A program made the position numbers and the translations under genes. 64,000 bases of DNA from Variovorax davisae (GTDB lineage: Bacteria > Pseudomonadota > Gammaproteobacteria > Burkholderiales > Burkholderiaceae_C): assembly GCF_030316845.1 (NCBI RefSeq), contig NZ_JASZYS010000002.1, positions 496,001 through 560,000 of the forward strand. The letters are read 5' to 3'. Each line of letters begins with the position of its first letter. Within the stretch, counting starts at the first letter, position 1. This document shows, one piece after another, positions 38,449 through 46,510 of this stretch. The notes below the pieces were generated by a model. The model made no database searches. It was not told the origin of the DNA and saw nothing but the letters and a program-made list of their open reading frames with translations.

Positions 38449-39147
38449 TCAGCGAATGCCGCGAGGCAGCGCCACCGGCGCCAGCGTGCTGCGCAGCCGT
38501 TCGTCGGCGTCGGGCAGCGGCGGGGCCTCGACCTGCAGCGCCTGCTCGACGTTGCCGATATGGTCCAGCATCAGCTGCCGGGCCTGCGGCGTGTCGCCGG
38601 CTTCCAGCGCGGCCACGATCGCGGCGTGCTCGGCGCAGGACTCGGCCGCCTCGTGCCGGGACTGGAACAGGGTGGCCGCCAGCGTGGTGCGCGCCGTCAG
38701 GTCCCGCAGCACGTCGCACAGCAGCCGGTGGCCCATCTGGTCGGCCAGGCAGACGTGGAAGTCGGCCAGCAGGAAGGCGCGGGTGGCGGCGTCGGCGCCG
38801 GCGATGGCGCGCTGCTCGTCGGCGATGTGCTCGCGCAGCTTGCGGATCACCTTGGCCAGCGGCCGGCCGGCTTCGGCCAGGATGCCGGCTTCGACGATCC
38901 GGCGGGCGGCGAAGGCGTCGCGGGCCTCGTCGGCCGAAGGTTCGACCACATACCAGCCGCGCCGCGACTGCACCTCGACGAAGCCGCGCGCCTGCAATTG
39001 CATCAGCGCCTCGCGCACCATGGTCCGGCTGACGCCGAAATTCTCGGCCAGGGCCTGCTCGCCGAGCCGCTCTCCGGGCGCCAGCTTCTGCGCCAGGATG
39101 GCTTCGACCACGCGCTCGGCGATGTGGGTGGGCGTGACGTCGGTCAT
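38449..39147 (-). CDS. GntR family regulator, FCD subfamily, next to a dicarboxylate carrier
   Basis: A 232-residue regulator. The winged helix covers residues 8-72, including a FGVSRTMVREALMQLQARGF segment, and the FCD helical domain covers 80-210. The start at 39147 lies 8 bp after the carrier gene stop, so the two are probably in one operon. It likely binds the two TTGCAT-x-CAA sites upstream of the carrier and responds to the transported acid. Confidence 0.9.
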   Translation of the reverse strand: MTDVTPTHIAERVVEAILAQKLAPGERLGEQALAENFGVSRTMVREALMQLQARGFVEVQSRRGWYVVEPSADEARDAFAARRIVEAGILAEAGRPLAKVIRKLREHIADEQRAIAGADAATRAFLLADFHVCLADQMGHRLLCDVLRDLTARTTLAATLFQSRHEAAESCAEHAAIVAALEAGDTPQARQLMLDHIGNVEQALQVEAPPLPDADERLRSTLAPVALPRGIR

Positions 39148-39155
39148 CGGCGGGG

Positions 39156-40478
39156 TCAGTGGGTGGCCGGGATGGCGGCCGGCGAGCCGGGGTCGGCCAA
39201 GGGTTCGTCTTCGGGCGAATGGGTGCCGTCGAGCACCGCATGGGCCCGTTCGCGGTCGATGTCGCCTTCCCAGGCGGCGATCGCCACGGTGGCAACGCAG
39301 TTGCCGATCAGGTTGCCGAGCGCGCGGGCGATGCCCATGAACCAGTCGACCGACAGCACCAGCACCAGCCCGATGGCGGGGATCGCGGGGATGGCGTGCA
39401 AGGTGGCGGCCAGCACCACGATGGCCGAACCCGGCACGCCGTGCGCACCCTTGGAGGTGACCAGCGCGATCGCCAGGATGGTCATCAGGTCGGCCATCGA
39501 GATCGGCGTGTTGGTGGCCTGGGCGATGAACACCGCGGCCAGCGTGATGTAGATCGAGAAAGCGTCGAGGTTGAACGAGTAGCCGGTGGGAATCACCAGG
39601 CCCACGGTCGAATCGCGGATGCCCATGTGGCGCAGCTTGGCCATGATCTGCGGCAGCACGCTGTCGGAGGATGTGGTGGCGAAGACGATGGTGAGCTCTT
39701 CGCGCAGGTAGCGCAGCAGCTTGACCAGGCTGAAGCCCGACAGGCGCATCACCAGCCCGAGCACCACGAAAACGAAGAACAGCACCGCGACATAGAACAG
39801 CGCCACCAGCATGCCGAGCTGCTTGAGCGACCCGACGCCGTACTGCCCGACCGTGAACGCGATGGCGCCCAGCACGCCCAGCGGTGCCAGCTTGATGATG
39901 ATGCCCATGATCTTGAACAGCACCAGCGAGAGCGCATCCACCACCTGCGCCACCGGGCGGCCGCGTTCGCCGAGCAAGGTCAGGGCGCAGCCGAACAGCA
40001 CCGCGAACAGCAGCACCTGCAGCACGTCGCCGGTGGCGAAGGCGTTGACCACCGTGGTCGGGATCAGCTTCATGAGGAACTCGACCGTGCCGCCGCTGGT
40101 GAGCTTGTCGGCGTTCGAGGCATAGGCGCTCATGGCCGCCGGGTCGAGCTTGGAGGGGTCGACGTTCATGCCGACGCCGGGCTTGAAGACGAAGGCCAGC
40201 ACCAGCCCGAGCGCCAGGGCGACGGTGGTCAGCACCTCGAAGTAGACCAGCGCCTTGACCCCGACCCGGCCGACGCGCCGCAGGTCGCCGGCGCCCGAGA
40301 TGCCGTGCACCACGACGCAGAACACCAGCACCGGGATGATCATCTTGATCAGCTTGATGAAGCCGTCGCCCAGCGGCTTGAGCTTGACGGCGAAGTCCGG
40401 AAAGAACAGGCCCGCCACGACGCCGAGCACCAGCGCGATGACCACCTGACCGAAGAGCGATTTGAAGAAACGTGGCAT
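39156..40478 (-). CDS. Dicarboxylate/amino acid:cation symporter (DctA/GltP family)
   Basis: A 440-residue carrier of the DAACS family with about eight membrane segments plus re-entrant loops. The serine-rich hairpin tip (FATTSSDSVLP) and the substrate-binding NLDAFSIYITLAAVFIAQAT segment are typical of DctA. It imports C4-dicarboxylates or acidic amino acids with protons or sodium. The ATG at 40478 follows a GGGGA site. A GntR gene lies immediately downstream and two palindromic operator candidates lie upstream. Confidence 0.92.
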   Translation of the reverse strand: MPRFFKSLFGQVVIALVLGVVAGLFFPDFAVKLKPLGDGFIKLIKMIIPVLVFCVVVHGISGAGDLRRVGRVGVKALVYFEVLTTVALALGLVLAFVFKPGVGMNVDPSKLDPAAMSAYASNADKLTSGGTVEFLMKLIPTTVVNAFATGDVLQVLLFAVLFGCALTLLGERGRPVAQVVDALSLVLFKIMGIIIKLAPLGVLGAIAFTVGQYGVGSLKQLGMLVALFYVAVLFFVFVVLGLVMRLSGFSLVKLLRYLREELTIVFATTSSDSVLPQIMAKLRHMGIRDSTVGLVIPTGYSFNLDAFSIYITLAAVFIAQATNTPISMADLMTILAIALVTSKGAHGVPGSAIVVLAATLHAIPAIPAIGLVLVLSVDWFMGIARALGNLIGNCVATVAIAAWEGDIDRERAHAVLDGTHSPEDEPLADPGSPAAIPATH

Positions 40479-40497
40479 GAAGGGTCCCCATGAAGGT

Positions 40498-40531
40498 TTG
40501 CATGCAAGCTGCACGTTGTCTTGCATACAAG
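40498..40531. promoter_or_regulatory. Paired GntR-type operators upstream of the DctA-family gene
   Basis: TTGCATGCAA at 40498-40507 is a perfect palindrome. CTTGCATACAAG at 40520-40531 is a near-perfect one of the same pattern (TTGCAT-x-CAA). Their centres are 23 bp apart, about two helical turns. They lie 20-53 bp before the carrier start. The rest of the 266-bp gap (40479-40744) shows no gene. Confidence 0.6.
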
Positions 40532-40744
40532 CAATGTAGGCAAGTTTCGGAGGGAGTGTTCGAGGGTATTCCCGGGTGGAGCCATGCGCAAACAAGCAAG
40601 GCAATCCCAGCCCCTGCCTCTCGGCGGGTGGATGCGCACGCGCTTCGCGTCGTCGCATTCGTGCAGGGCCTGAAGTAGAAGCAAGAAATGTCCTCTCACG
40701 GCGCCACATCGGTGTGCTGCGGCACGCACGACTGCGCCTGATCT

Positions 40745-41356
40745 TCAGTCCGAGGCCTTGGCCTTGGGCCTGAAGATGTGCACGACCTCACCTTGCCCGA
40801 GCATTTCCACCAGCTTGGCGATACGCCTGGCACGCGTCTCCGGCTTGACCGCCGTCTGCACGCGCCAGAGCACAGCGTAGCGGTTGGACGCACTGATGGT
40901 CGCGAAGAAGGCCTTCGCCGTCGGGCTTGCCTCCAGCGCGGCCTGCAGGTCGTCCGGCACGCTGGACGTGCGCGCGCTGTCGTAGGCCTTGCCCCAGCGG
41001 CCGTCGGTCTTCGCGGCCTCGATCTGGGCCTGCCCCGCGGGCTGGATGCGTCCGGCCTCGATCAGCGCGGCGACCTTGTCCACATTGATCTTGGACCAGA
41101 TGCTGCGTGCGCGCCGCGGCGTGAAGCGTTGCAGGAAGTGCTGGTCGTCGAGCCCTTTCTTCTGGCCGTCGATCCAGCCCCAGCACAGCGCGATCTCGAC
41201 GGCCTCGGGGTAGGTCACACCGGGTTCGTCGGCGCCTTTCTTCGCAATCTTCAACCACAGCCCGTCCGACGAGGCGTGGTGCTTTTTCAGCCACGCGTCG
41301 AAGGCCTTGGCGGACTTGAAGAGGGTCGCAGCAGTGGCGGGTTTCGTGCCGGGCAT
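40745..41356 (-). CDS. YdeI/OmpD-associated family protein
   Basis: A 203-residue cytoplasmic protein of the YdeI family. Characteristic segments are CWGWIDGQKKGLD near residue 58 and QRFTPRRARSIWSKIN near residue 75. The ATG at 41356 has a GGAAG site upstream. Family members are linked to stress or peptide resistance in some bacteria, but their biochemistry is unknown. It is flanked by the dicarboxylate carrier upstream region and the Tat-exported amidohydrolase gene, with no sign of an operon with either. Confidence 0.85.
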   Translation of the reverse strand: MPGTKPATAATLFKSAKAFDAWLKKHHASSDGLWLKIAKKGADEPGVTYPEAVEIALCWGWIDGQKKGLDDQHFLQRFTPRRARSIWSKINVDKVAALIEAGRIQPAGQAQIEAAKTDGRWGKAYDSARTSSVPDDLQAALEASPTAKAFFATISASNRYAVLWRVQTAVKPETRARRIAKLVEMLGQGEVVHIFRPKAKASD

Positions 41357-41477
41357 GTCGTCGCTTCCAGAGTTCGGCCCTTGGCAGGCGCATGCCGCCT
41401 GGATCGCCGTTCGGGCATTCATTGGCTCGGAACGCCGGCCGGGACTGCGGGATGCGCCGCCCCGGAAAGCGGGGTTG

Positions 41478-42902
41478 TCAGACGGCCTTCGGGACTGCGC
41501 CGTGGACGAGTCTGCCCTTGTGGAAAACAGCATTGCGCAGGGGCAGGCGAGCAACCGCCTCCGCCGAACAACTCGCCGGCAGAAGATTGAAGCTCGCCGC
41601 GTCCCCGGCTTTCGGCCACGCCTGCCCACCTTGGTTGTCGAGCGGCGTGACGAAGCCAGTCGCATAGCCCAGCGTGCGGCTGATGTCGTATTCGGTGCTG
41701 GAATACTGGAGGCGGGCGATCTCCTGGGCCTTCTGCAGGATGTCGCCATTGCCGAACGAATTCCACCAGTCCATGACGCTGTCGGTGCCGCAGATCACCT
41801 TGACGCCCGCCTCGTGCAGTTCGCGCAGCGGCATGGCGCCCTTGCCCAACGGAACCGCGCTGGCCAGGGTGACGTCGAGCGCCTTCATGCGGGCTGCCAT
41901 GTCCTTGAGTTCGTCCTTGGAGAGTTCGGCGAAGGCATAGGCGTGGCTGAAGGTCACGTTGCCTTGCAGCTGCTTGTTCTTCTCCATGTGATCCATGATG
42001 CGATGGAACGCGGGAATGGCGGTGCCGCGCGGCTCATGGACATGGATGTCGATTCCGACATTGAAATCGATCGCGAGCTGGACCGTCGTGTCGACCGACT
42101 TCTCCATCGCGTGATCGAAAGAGGTGGGATCGACCCCACCGACATAGCTGACACCGCCCGACCTCAATGCCTCGCGCATCAATCCTGCGCTGTCGGAGGC
42201 CAGCAGGCCGTGCTGCGGAAAGATGATGATCTTCGAATCCAAGGAATCCTTGAAGCGGTCGAGCGACGCCTTGAGATGTTCGAGATTGCCCAGCTTGCTG
42301 ACGGGATCGACGTTGCAATGACTGCGGCACACGGTCGTGCCCTGCGAATGCATGAGACGGATCATGGCCGCCGTACGCTCTTCGGCCACCGGGAGAAGCC
42401 TGGGCAGAAGCTCTTGCTCCTGGGCGACGCGGTCTGCCCGTCCATGCTGCGTCGGCAGTGTCGCTTCCCACGGGCCGCCGTAGAAGCTCTTGTCCAGATG
42501 GATGTGCATGTCGCGAAAGGTCGGCAGCATCAATTGCCCTTGCGCGTCATAGACCGCTGCGTCCGGAGGAACAGCCGATTTCGCTTCCAGGACGTCGGCC
42601 ACGGCGCCATTGGCGATGCGCAGCGTCTTCAGTTCGGTCTTGGTGTGCGCGATGACCGGCGTGTCGAGCCAGGGCTTCTTTTCCTCGACAAAGCCGGTCT
42701 CGAATCGGACGTTGGTCAGGTAATAGGCGTTCGGCAGGGTCTGCACGTTGGAGATGGGCGTGGTGACCGTGCTCACATCGATCACGGAAGCGGCGGCTGC
42801 CCGTCCAGGGTGACTCATCAGGCTGGCCCCGACGGCCAGGCCTCCGGCGCCAACGGCGCCCACGAAGCCGCGACGCGAAAGCCCTGACGGTGGGTTGTCC
42901 AT
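41478..42902 (-). CDS. Tat-exported metal-dependent amidohydrolase (cytosine-deaminase-like)
   Basis: A 474-residue protein from the ATG at 42902, chosen because AAGGACAC lies five bases upstream. The N-terminus has a twin-arginine signal (SRRGF at residues 9-13) followed by a Gly/Ala-rich hydrophobic core, so the folded enzyme is probably exported to the periplasm. The amidohydrolase metal site is visible: HIHLDK near residue 130, SHCN near 193, IDIHVHE near 281 and a CGTDS segment near 380. The layout resembles cytosine deaminase and related aminohydrolases. A periplasmic location is unusual for such an enzyme. Substrate unknown. Confidence 0.85.
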   Translation of the reverse strand: MDNPPSGLSRRGFVGAVGAGGLAVGASLMSHPGRAAAASVIDVSTVTTPISNVQTLPNAYYLTNVRFETGFVEEKKPWLDTPVIAHTKTELKTLRIANGAVADVLEAKSAVPPDAAVYDAQGQLMLPTFRDMHIHLDKSFYGGPWEATLPTQHGRADRVAQEQELLPRLLPVAEERTAAMIRLMHSQGTTVCRSHCNVDPVSKLGNLEHLKASLDRFKDSLDSKIIIFPQHGLLASDSAGLMREALRSGGVSYVGGVDPTSFDHAMEKSVDTTVQLAIDFNVGIDIHVHEPRGTAIPAFHRIMDHMEKNKQLQGNVTFSHAYAFAELSKDELKDMAARMKALDVTLASAVPLGKGAMPLRELHEAGVKVICGTDSVMDWWNSFGNGDILQKAQEIARLQYSSTEYDISRTLGYATGFVTPLDNQGGQAWPKAGDAASFNLLPASCSAEAVARLPLRNAVFHKGRLVHGAVPKAV

Positions 42903-43119
42903 ATTCGTGTCCTTGATGGCACTACCGAAATACGTGATTGGCCGGGTCGACACATGATAGGTCCGGATCCGCGCGATGTCTCGGGTTCCGTTGACCCGAA
43001 CGAGCGGTGATCTCGGCGGCTGCGTGTCCGTCCCGACGAAGCGTCAATTGCGAGAAACACGAAGACGACCGCTGCCGCGAGCAACCCCCAGCTCAAGGCC
43101 AGGGCCGAGTTGCGCCTGC

Positions 43120-43365
43120 TCAGACCAGGGCGAAAAAGGCGATGACGCCGACGAAGGCAACGGCAGGAATCCAGATCGCGCCCGCGAGCGCAAACCGAGG
43201 CAACTCGCCAGCGATTTGACGAAGCCGGTCTGCCGCCGGATGGCCGCGTGGGAGGAGCGCCGCGACGATGAGCAGGCCCACCACGAGCGACATGGCCAGC
43301 CCGGTCAGCGCTGCGATGGCGACGAAGAGAACGAAATTGAACGAGAGGGGCACCGGGCTCGGCAT
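43120..43365 (-). CDS. Small two-helix membrane protein, unknown
   Basis: An 81-residue open frame from an ATG at 43365 (a longer frame starts at 43428). It has two hydrophobic segments, roughly residues 10-38 and 58-80, joined by a charged loop. No family is recognised. Codon use resembles the neighbours, but there is no strong ribosome binding site. The 217 bp between this stop and the amidohydrolase start contain a further hydrophobic stretch on the same strand without a normal start codon. Confidence 0.45.
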   Translation of the reverse strand: MPSPVPLSFNFVLFVAIAALTGLAMSLVVGLLIVAALLPRGHPAADRLRQIAGELPRFALAGAIWIPAVAFVGVIAFFALV

Positions 43366-43428
43366 TCGACCGATTGTTCTCAAATGCCTGTTTGTGTGCA
43401 CGCGCTTCGGGCGCGCGCTTGAACACAA

Positions 43429-43821
43429 TCAGCGGCCCGCCCCGACTGGCAGCTCCTGGCCAACCATGAAGCGATGCCCGTCGGGCGTCGCGACCACGAA
43501 TTCACGCATGCCATGCGGTCTGTCCACCGGCGGCTGCAGTATCAGCGCGCCGCGGTGGACGAATTCTTCATGAAGTGCATCGACATCATCCACATGCAGG
43601 TATCCGAAGTAGCTGTGGTCGCCGGTCGCAGACGGCGGGATGGCGTCTGGACAATGGCCGATCATGATGCGCACGTCGCCTCGCGAAAGCAACTGCCACC
43701 CGGTGCCTTCCGGCCACTCGGCCTGGAAGCCAAGGGAGTCTCTGAAGTAGGCGGTGTTCCGATCGAGGTCGGGCACGGCCAAAACGAACGAAAACGGGCG
43801 TAGCTGATGTGCGTGCGGCAT
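43429..43821 (-). CDS. VOC family (glyoxalase/bleomycin-resistance/dioxygenase) protein
   Basis: A 130-residue single VOC domain: N-terminal PFSFVLAVPDLDRNTAYFRD, central SYFGYLHVDDVDALHEEF and C-terminal FVVATPDGHRFMVGQ. This beta-alpha-beta-beta-beta fold usually dimerises and binds a metal. The His/Glu ligands are partly present. Candidate roles are a lactoylglutathione-lyase-like isomerase or a small-molecule binding/resistance protein. No substrate can be assigned. Confidence 0.85.
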   Translation of the reverse strand: MPHAHQLRPFSFVLAVPDLDRNTAYFRDSLGFQAEWPEGTGWQLLSRGDVRIMIGHCPDAIPPSATGDHSYFGYLHVDDVDALHEEFVHRGALILQPPVDRPHGMREFVVATPDGHRFMVGQELPVGAGR

Positions 43822-43914
43822 CGGAATTGCTCTTCATGGTGTGTCTGTACGCAGTGTGATCCGCTCAAGCCGGGCGGCTGCTGCCGCCCAGGCGGGCCTA
43901 CGGCTTCTGGCACC

Positions 43915-44276
43915 TCAGCCGCTCACGAGCGCGATGGCCTGCTCGATATAGAGGGCCGCATGCTTGTCGCGAATGTCGGACAGCTGTTTGAACTTCAGGT
44001 GGCGGCGGTATTTTCCGGCGCCTTCCAGCAATCGCGCCGGATCGTGAAACCTGTAGCCTTCGCCGAATTCGAGGCTGACGTGTGTCTTGTACGAGAAGAT
44101 CCCGCAAAAGGAATCGTCGAGGCAGTACAGCACGCCGCCGTAGATCATCTTCTCTGTCGCCGTCCTGGCCAGGCGCAGGATCTCCTTTCGCAGGGCGACT
44201 GCGATCTGATGTTTTTGCGGATCGACCAAGCCGAGGTCGTTAAGAAGTCGTCGACTCTCGATGTAGTGGTTGCCAT
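43915..44276 (-). pseudogene. DUF1801 family gene with an apparent frameshift near its start
   Basis: Residues corresponding to most of a DUF1801 (YdhG-like) protein are encoded in the frame ending at 43915. Characteristic segments are KMIYGGVLYCLDDSFCGIFS and EGAGKYRRHLKF. That frame has no ATG and no ribosome binding site at its 5' end (TTG at 44229). A strong AAAGGA site followed by ATG lies at 44276, and its reading frame begins M-A-T-T-T-S-R-V-D-D-F, the expected family N-terminus. A -1 shift near 44243-44246 joins the two halves into a natural 120-residue protein. Either a base was lost, disabling the gene, or the sequence has an error there. Confidence 0.75.
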
Positions 44277-44345
44277 TTTTCCTTTCGTTCTTTTTCCTTC
44301 GCTGCGAGCCGGCGGAGATGCATGGCCAGGCGCACCGGAGCGCCC

Positions 44346-44567
44346 CTAGCCGGGCACGATCTCGAAAACGTCGCCGTTCGTCGGCGTCGCGTCCTCGTGG
44401 TAGACATCGTAGAGATACTGCGCCAGCTCGGCGTGCGGCAGGTCGGAAGGAATCGCCAGTTCTGCTGGACGACGCTTGCCGTCATTTCCCGGCAGGTAGC
44501 AGACCCACGCATCGCCGACGCGTTCGATGGAGATGATGCGTCCGAAGACGTTGAAACGGTGTCTCAT
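44346..44567 (-). CDS. Small conserved protein, unknown function
   Basis: A 73-residue soluble protein starting M-R-H-R-F-N-V-F-G, with one beta-rich N-terminal half and an acidic helical C-terminus. The ATG at 44567 is one base after the stop of the GST gene, suggesting translational coupling. No function is recognised; small proteins of this pattern are found as conserved hypotheticals in proteobacteria. Confidence 0.65.
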   Translation of the reverse strand: MRHRFNVFGRIISIERVGDAWVCYLPGNDGKRRPAELAIPSDLPHAELAQYLYDVYHEDATPTNGDVFEIVPG

Positions 44568-44568
44568 G

Positions 44569-45234
44569 TCACCCGTTTCGCCCGCGCGATGCATCGCCAG
44601 CCGTGAACACCGCCAGCTGATCGGCAAAAGCACGTTGGTAAGCCGGCCGAGCTTCGCCGCGGGCAACATAGCCGACGAGATTCGGATACTCGTCCAGGAG
44701 AGTCGACCCGCTCAATCTGCGCAGCACCGTCACCATCAGCAGGTCGCCGGCGCTGAATGCATCGTCGAGCCAATCCGCGGCGCCGAGTCGGCGGGACAGT
44801 TCCCCCAGCCGGACCCGGACGCGTTCATCGAGGACGGGCAGGCGCGCCTCGAACCAGGGCTTGTCGTGCTCCAGGATCATCGCGATGCCGCGATCGAGGA
44901 TCGGCGGCTCCACGGTGTTCAGCGCGGCGAACATCCAGGTGATCGCGCGCGCCCGCCCGTTGGCAGCGTCCGGCAGCAGGCCCGGGTGGCGCTCGGCGAT
45001 ATGGAACACGATGGCACCCGACTCGAACAGGGCGAGACCGCCTTCTTCGTAAGTCGGAATCTGTCCGAAGGGATGAAGCGCCAGATGCGCGGGCTTCTTC
45101 ATCTCGCTGAACGACACCAGGCGAACGGCGTAAGGCTGGCCCGCTTCTTCGAGCGCCCAGCGAACGCGCATGTCGCGCGCCAGTCCCCGGCCCCGATCGG
45201 GCGATTGCTCGAAGGCGGTGATGGTCGGGGTCAT
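44569..45234 (-). CDS. Glutathione S-transferase family protein
   Basis: About 221 residues from the ATG at 45234, which has GGAG seven bases upstream; an ATG two codons earlier is too close to it. The N-terminal thioredoxin fold contains the cis-Pro loop (FGQIPTYEEGGLALFESGAI) that binds the glutathione gamma-glutamyl group. An all-helical C-terminal domain follows. It could conjugate or reduce electrophiles. Neighbours on the same strand are a GNAT acetyltransferase and a small unknown protein. Confidence 0.88.
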   Translation of the reverse strand: MTPTITAFEQSPDRGRGLARDMRVRWALEEAGQPYAVRLVSFSEMKKPAHLALHPFGQIPTYEEGGLALFESGAIVFHIAERHPGLLPDAANGRARAITWMFAALNTVEPPILDRGIAMILEHDKPWFEARLPVLDERVRVRLGELSRRLGAADWLDDAFSAGDLLMVTVLRRLSGSTLLDEYPNLVGYVARGEARPAYQRAFADQLAVFTAGDASRGRNG

Positions 45235-45274
45235 CGGCATGCTCCAGTGGATGGCAGGACGCCAGTGTCGTCCT

Positions 45275-45823
45275 TCAGGCGCCCGGCAGGGGCTCCAGTT
45301 CGCGGTAAAAAAAGGTCGTGGCGCAGAGCCCGCCCTGCGGCAGCAGCGCGTAGCCGGGGATCACGCCGGCGCGCTGCCATCCCAGCCGGGCATAGAGCCG
45401 TTCGGCGCTCTCGCTGGCAGTGTCGAGCACCAGCAGCGATTTGCCGCGGTCGCGCGCCATCTGCTCGGCCGCCTGCAACAGCGCCTCGCCCCAACCCTGG
45501 CAGCGCGCGCGCCGCAGCACCAGCATCTTCGACAGGTCGGCGCGATGCGGCTGGTTGTCGGGCTGGGCCAGCACGAGCTGCACGGTGCCCACGATCCCCG
45601 CGTCATCCTCGGCAACCAGCAGGGCGCGCTCGCCCCGCGCGACCCCTTCCGCCACCTCGCGCCAGAACGCCATGGCGCGCGAGAGCGGCAAGGGGTGCAT
45701 GAAGCTCACCGAAGCGCCGCCCTCCACGCAATCGATCAACAGTTCAGCGAGTGCGCGCAGATGCGCGTCGGAGACGGTCTGGAGCCGGCGGACACGCCGG
45801 GCGGAAAGGCTTGAGGTCTGCAT
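45275..45823 (-). CDS. GNAT family N-acetyltransferase
   Basis: A 182-residue acetyltransferase. The acetyl-CoA binding segment is LSKMLVLRRARCQGWGEALL, with the Q-x-x-G-x-G/A-like loop near residues 108-113. A following strand-helix unit contains LVLDTASESAERLYARLGW. It lies one base after the stop of the XRE-cupin gene and is probably co-transcribed and autoregulated with it. Substrate unknown; related proteins acetylate aminoglycosides or other amines. Confidence 0.88.
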   Translation of the reverse strand: MQTSSLSARRVRRLQTVSDAHLRALAELLIDCVEGGASVSFMHPLPLSRAMAFWREVAEGVARGERALLVAEDDAGIVGTVQLVLAQPDNQPHRADLSKMLVLRRARCQGWGEALLQAAEQMARDRGKSLLVLDTASESAERLYARLGWQRAGVIPGYALLPQGGLCATTFFYRELEPLPGA

Positions 45824-45824
45824 G

Positions 45825-46409
45825 TCATCTCCAAGGCGAGGGCAGGGTGGCGATCACGACCGCATAGCGCGTGTGGCGCCGCGTGGGGTTGTGGTAGCTC
45901 ACGGGGCGGTCCAGCGCGTGGGCCAGACAGTCCCCGGCGTCGAGCCGATGGCAGACCTCGCCGACCGTGACTTCGATGGTGTTCTCGAGCACCCACACCT
46001 GCTGGTGGATGCGCGGCTCGCGGGCGCCGGTCTCGTAGGCCACGCGCGCCTGCGGCGGGAAGGCCACCTCGACGATCTGGATCGGCGAAGCCCCGCCGGC
46101 GGGCGAGACGTTGCGCCGCACGTAGCCCGAATGCGGATCGCGCCACAAGGGCTGGTCGGCCAGCCGCGCCACCGGGTCGTCGCTGGCCTGCGCCGCCTCG
46201 AACAGCGAGGCCAGCGCGACGCCGAGCCCGGTGGCGAGCTTCTCGAGCACGACCGCGGTGGGGCTGCTCTCGCCGCGCTCGATCAGCGAGATCATCGAAC
46301 GGCTGACGCCGCAGTGCGTCGCCAGCGCGTCGAGCGACAGGCCGCGCGCGGCGCGCAGCTCGCGCACCCGTTGGGCGATGCGGTCGCTCAGGTTTGCTTT
46401 ATCCGTCAT
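45825..46409 (-). CDS. XRE family regulator with C-terminal cupin domain
   Basis: A 194-residue regulator. An N-terminal helix-turn-helix (residues 10-65, GLSLDALATHCGVSRSMISL) is followed by a linker and a cupin effector domain (residues 110-190). This architecture typifies PuuR- or SutR-like repressors that sense small metabolites. Two tandem inverted repeats at 46400-46438 overlap its start codon, so it very likely represses itself and the divergent aldo-keto reductase. The GNAT gene follows by one base. Confidence 0.9.
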   Translation of the reverse strand: MTDKANLSDRIAQRVRELRAARGLSLDALATHCGVSRSMISLIERGESSPTAVVLEKLATGLGVALASLFEAAQASDDPVARLADQPLWRDPHSGYVRRNVSPAGGASPIQIVEVAFPPQARVAYETGAREPRIHQQVWVLENTIEVTVGEVCHRLDAGDCLAHALDRPVSYHNPTRRHTRYAVVIATLPSPWR

Positions 46410-46438
46410 GTTGGATCGAGTATCCGGTATATTGGATA
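46400..46438. promoter_or_regulatory. Two tandem operators, 21 bp apart, for the XRE-cupin regulator
   Basis: TATCC-N8-GGAT at 46400-46416 covers the regulator's start codon. TATCC-N8-GGATA at 46421-46438 follows it. The two copies agree at 14 of the first 16 positions and lie on the same face of the helix (21 bp, two turns). They occupy the space between the divergent regulator and the aldo-keto reductase. Confidence 0.75.
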
Positions 46439-46510
46439 AGACGTCCAGCCGCCGCTTGGTTAGGATCGTTGGCTGACGCGATCCGACGCCGTGACCGACA
46501 AGGAATACCC

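Noticed and set aside
42903-43119. Hydrophobic stretch on the minus strand between the small membrane protein and the amidohydrolase
   Set aside because: It lacks an ATG or GTG with a ribosome binding site and is interrupted in composition after about 20 residues.
42976-43422. A 148-residue plus-strand frame opposite the small membrane protein
   Set aside because: Highly charged, low-complexity antisense composition, no ribosome binding site and no family.
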